22,776 nt of DNA, taken from the NCBI GenBank assembly GCA_038245795.1, contig JBBRSC010000018.1, positions 1 through 22,776 of the forward strand, written 5' to 3'. Shown here piece by piece: positions 21,465 through 22,776 of the stretch. A model generated the notes under the pieces. That model saw nothing but the letters and a program-made list of their open reading frames with translations. It was not told where the DNA came from and did no database searches. This DNA comes from JBBRSC01 sp038245795 (GTDB taxonomy: Bacteria > Actinomycetota > Acidimicrobiia > Acidimicrobiales > Microtrichaceae). The position numbers and the translations under genes are program-made. Each line of letters starts with the position of its first letter. Position 1 is the stretch's first letter.

Positions 21465-22776
21465 GTGGACAGGCAGTCCGTCCAACCCCGGTCCCGGCGC
21501 GGGGCCTACCCGCTGACCGTTGCGCTCGCTGTGCTGGTGGTGATCAACCATCGGGCGCCGAGTCCCATCGGAAATGTGTTCCATCAGTCCGCTCAGGTCG
21601 CTGTCGTGGTGTTCCTGACCACTCTGACGTTGCGCAACTGGGTGGCGGCTCGCACGCTCACGACCAGCTTGTTGCTCGTCTTCGGTGTTGCGGTGCTGGC
21701 GAGCCAGATCGGTTGGACGCTCACTGGGCAGATCAGCGGACCGGCCGGCTTAGGCAACCCGTTCGACGCTGTCTACCTGTTCGGCCTGTCGTTTGGCATT
21801 GTCGGGTTCTCGTTGATGGCCCTGTCCGGCATTCCGCCGGGAAGTTGGCAACGAATCGTGTCCGACACGCTGCTCGTCACCTCCTCACTGGCGCTGGCCA
21901 TCTGGACCGTGCTGTTCAGCCATGCGTTCTCCCGAGGAGCGCTGCCCAGCCTCGACGTCGAGCTGATGACCGCGCCGCTCGGAGATGTCGTGGCTCTGGC
22001 CATCTGCATCGTGGCGGCGTTCCACCAGACGCGAAACATCCGGTTCCCTTGGCTGATTGCCGCACTCTCGATGGCCAGCGTCGGCGACATGGCATCGGCG
22101 CTACATCGGGCCGGGGGACATACGTCGATCCACCTGGCGGTCCTCGTCAGCTGGATGTGCGGCCCGCTGATGCTGGGGATCGCATTGTCCCGAGCGAGAC
22201 CGGGCGTCCAAAGCGACTTCTCGCTGACCACACCCCGACGCCATCTGCTCATCTGGTTCGTCGGCCTGGGCGTTGCAGGGTTCGCCTACGCCTTGGTTCG
22301 CAATGACGGAATCGACACCGTCACCCAGTGGCTCGCCCTGACCCTCGGAATCTGTGTCGTCGTGAACCAGTCACGCGTCATGAAGGAATTCCGAGAGCTG
22401 ATCGTCCACAACACATCGACCGTCGATCTGCTGAGGCTCAGCGAGGACCAGTTCCGCTTGGCGTTCGACGGAGCGCCCGTCGGAATCGCCATCGTCGACG
22501 GCCAGTTCATCCGAGGTGTGAATCCACGACTCTGCGAACTCCTCGGGCGCTCCGAATCTGAGCTCATGAATCAGAACGTCCGGGAGATCATCGACTACGA
22601 CCAGTTGCCGCAGGTCGAACCCAACGACTGGCAACCGATCACCTCGGTCACCGACGGGTTCTCCTTCGAACTGTGCATCTCGCGACCAGACGGCACCGAG
22701 GCCTGGTTGTCGTTGTCGGTATCCAAGTCGGTCGGCACCAACGACGAGCGGACGATAGCGATCGTGGAGGACGTCA
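21465..22776 (+). CDS. Multi-pass membrane sensor with PAS domain, cut by the window end
   Basis: The frame is open from 21429 to the right edge with no stop. I choose the GTG at 21465 because GAGG stands five nt upstream and a basic N-terminus (MDRQSVQPRSRRG) then leads into the first helix; a GTG at 21429 is possible. The visible 437 residues hold about eight to ten hydrophobic helices (to about residue 315), then a helical link (SRVMKEFRELIVHN) and a PAS domain beginning at LSEDQFRLAFDGAPVGIAIVDG, with NPRLCELLGRSESEL and LSLSVSKSVG. In this architecture a GGDEF, EAL or kinase domain usually follows; it lies outside the window, so the output is unknown. The signal sensed is unknown. Confidence 0.8.
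   Translation, partial: MDRQSVQPRSRRGAYPLTVALAVLVVINHRAPSPIGNVFHQSAQVAVVVFLTTLTLRNWVAARTLTTSLLLVFGVAVLASQIGWTLTGQISGPAGLGNPFDAVYLFGLSFGIVGFSLMALSGIPPGSWQRIVSDTLLVTSSLALAIWTVLFSHAFSRGALPSLDVELMTAPLGDVVALAICIVAAFHQTRNIRFPWLIAALSMASVGDMASALHRAGGHTSIHLAVLVSWMCGPLMLGIALSRARPGVQSDFSLTTPRRHLLIWFVGLGVAGFAYALVRNDGIDTVTQWLALTLGICVVVNQSRVMKEFRELIVHNTSTVDLLRLSEDQFRLAFDGAPVGIAIVDGQFIRGVNPRLCELLGRSESELMNQNVREIIDYDQLPQVEPNDWQPITSVTDGFSFELCISRPDGTEAWLSLSVSKSVGTNDERTIAIVEDV

Noticed and set aside
21419..22306. 295-codon open frame on the plus strand starting at 21419
   Set aside because: It is out of frame with the membrane/PAS protein, whose hydrophobic helices and PAS motifs are far better supported.

Overview
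The window is about 22.8 kb of GC-rich, densely coded bacterial DNA with GTG and TTG starts, mostly TGA stops and many 1-4 nt start/stop overlaps. The actinobacterial acyl-CoA carboxylase epsilon subunit, a mycothiol-type DinB protein, lipoproteins and a stand-alone ATP-dependent ligase point to an actinobacterium. The ethylmalonyl-CoA mutase and the style of the subtilase suggest Acidimicrobiia (Ilumatobacter-like); this is an inference without any database search. It looks like an ordinary chromosomal region. I see no tRNA, rRNA, insertion sequence, CRISPR array or phage gene.

Layout. (1) 1-665: 3' part of a PIG-V-like membrane glycosyltransferase, broken by an in-frame TAG. (2) 669-6026, minus strand: a two-helix membrane protein, livG-type and livF-type ABC ATPases, then a large secreted subtilase with a C-terminal FG-GAP propeller. 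(3) 6027-6470: a 444-nt intergenic region with a possible promoter, a four-codon mini-ORF behind a strong Shine-Dalgarno sequence, several hairpins and a terminator-like stem. (4) 6471-10338, plus strand: ethylmalonyl-CoA mutase, threonine aldolase and a membrane protein with a degenerate GGDEF domain, all overlapping at their ends. (5) 10639-11496: a lipoprotein of unknown function. (6) 11686-15263, minus strand: acyl-CoA carboxylase beta, its epsilon subunit, a GH63-like hydrolase and a DinB/maleylpyruvate-isomerase-like protein. (7) 15365-16992, plus strand: a LOG-family protein coupled to an ATP-dependent DNA ligase that is split by a second in-frame TAG. (8) 17108-20560: a Liv-type binding lipoprotein and a fused LivH-LivM permease. 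(9) 20487-21371, minus strand: a stand-alone 5'-3' exonuclease overlapping the permease tail to tail. (10) 21465 to the end: a multi-pass membrane PAS sensor cut by the window edge.

How the genes may work together. The binding protein and fused permease (17.1-20.6 kb) and the two ATPases (4.2-5.8 kb) would together make one complete branched-chain-amino-acid-type importer, split across the window. Ethylmalonyl-CoA mutase and the acyl-CoA carboxylase fit C2 assimilation and propionyl-CoA handling through the ethylmalonyl-CoA pathway. The ligase and exonuclease fit DNA excision repair, although the ligase reads as broken.

The least explained features are the two TAG-interrupted genes, the structured leader of the mutase gene, the GGDEF domain that keeps an I-site but not its active site, and a subtilase with Asp at the oxyanion-hole position. 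I found no clear new defence or mobile system.
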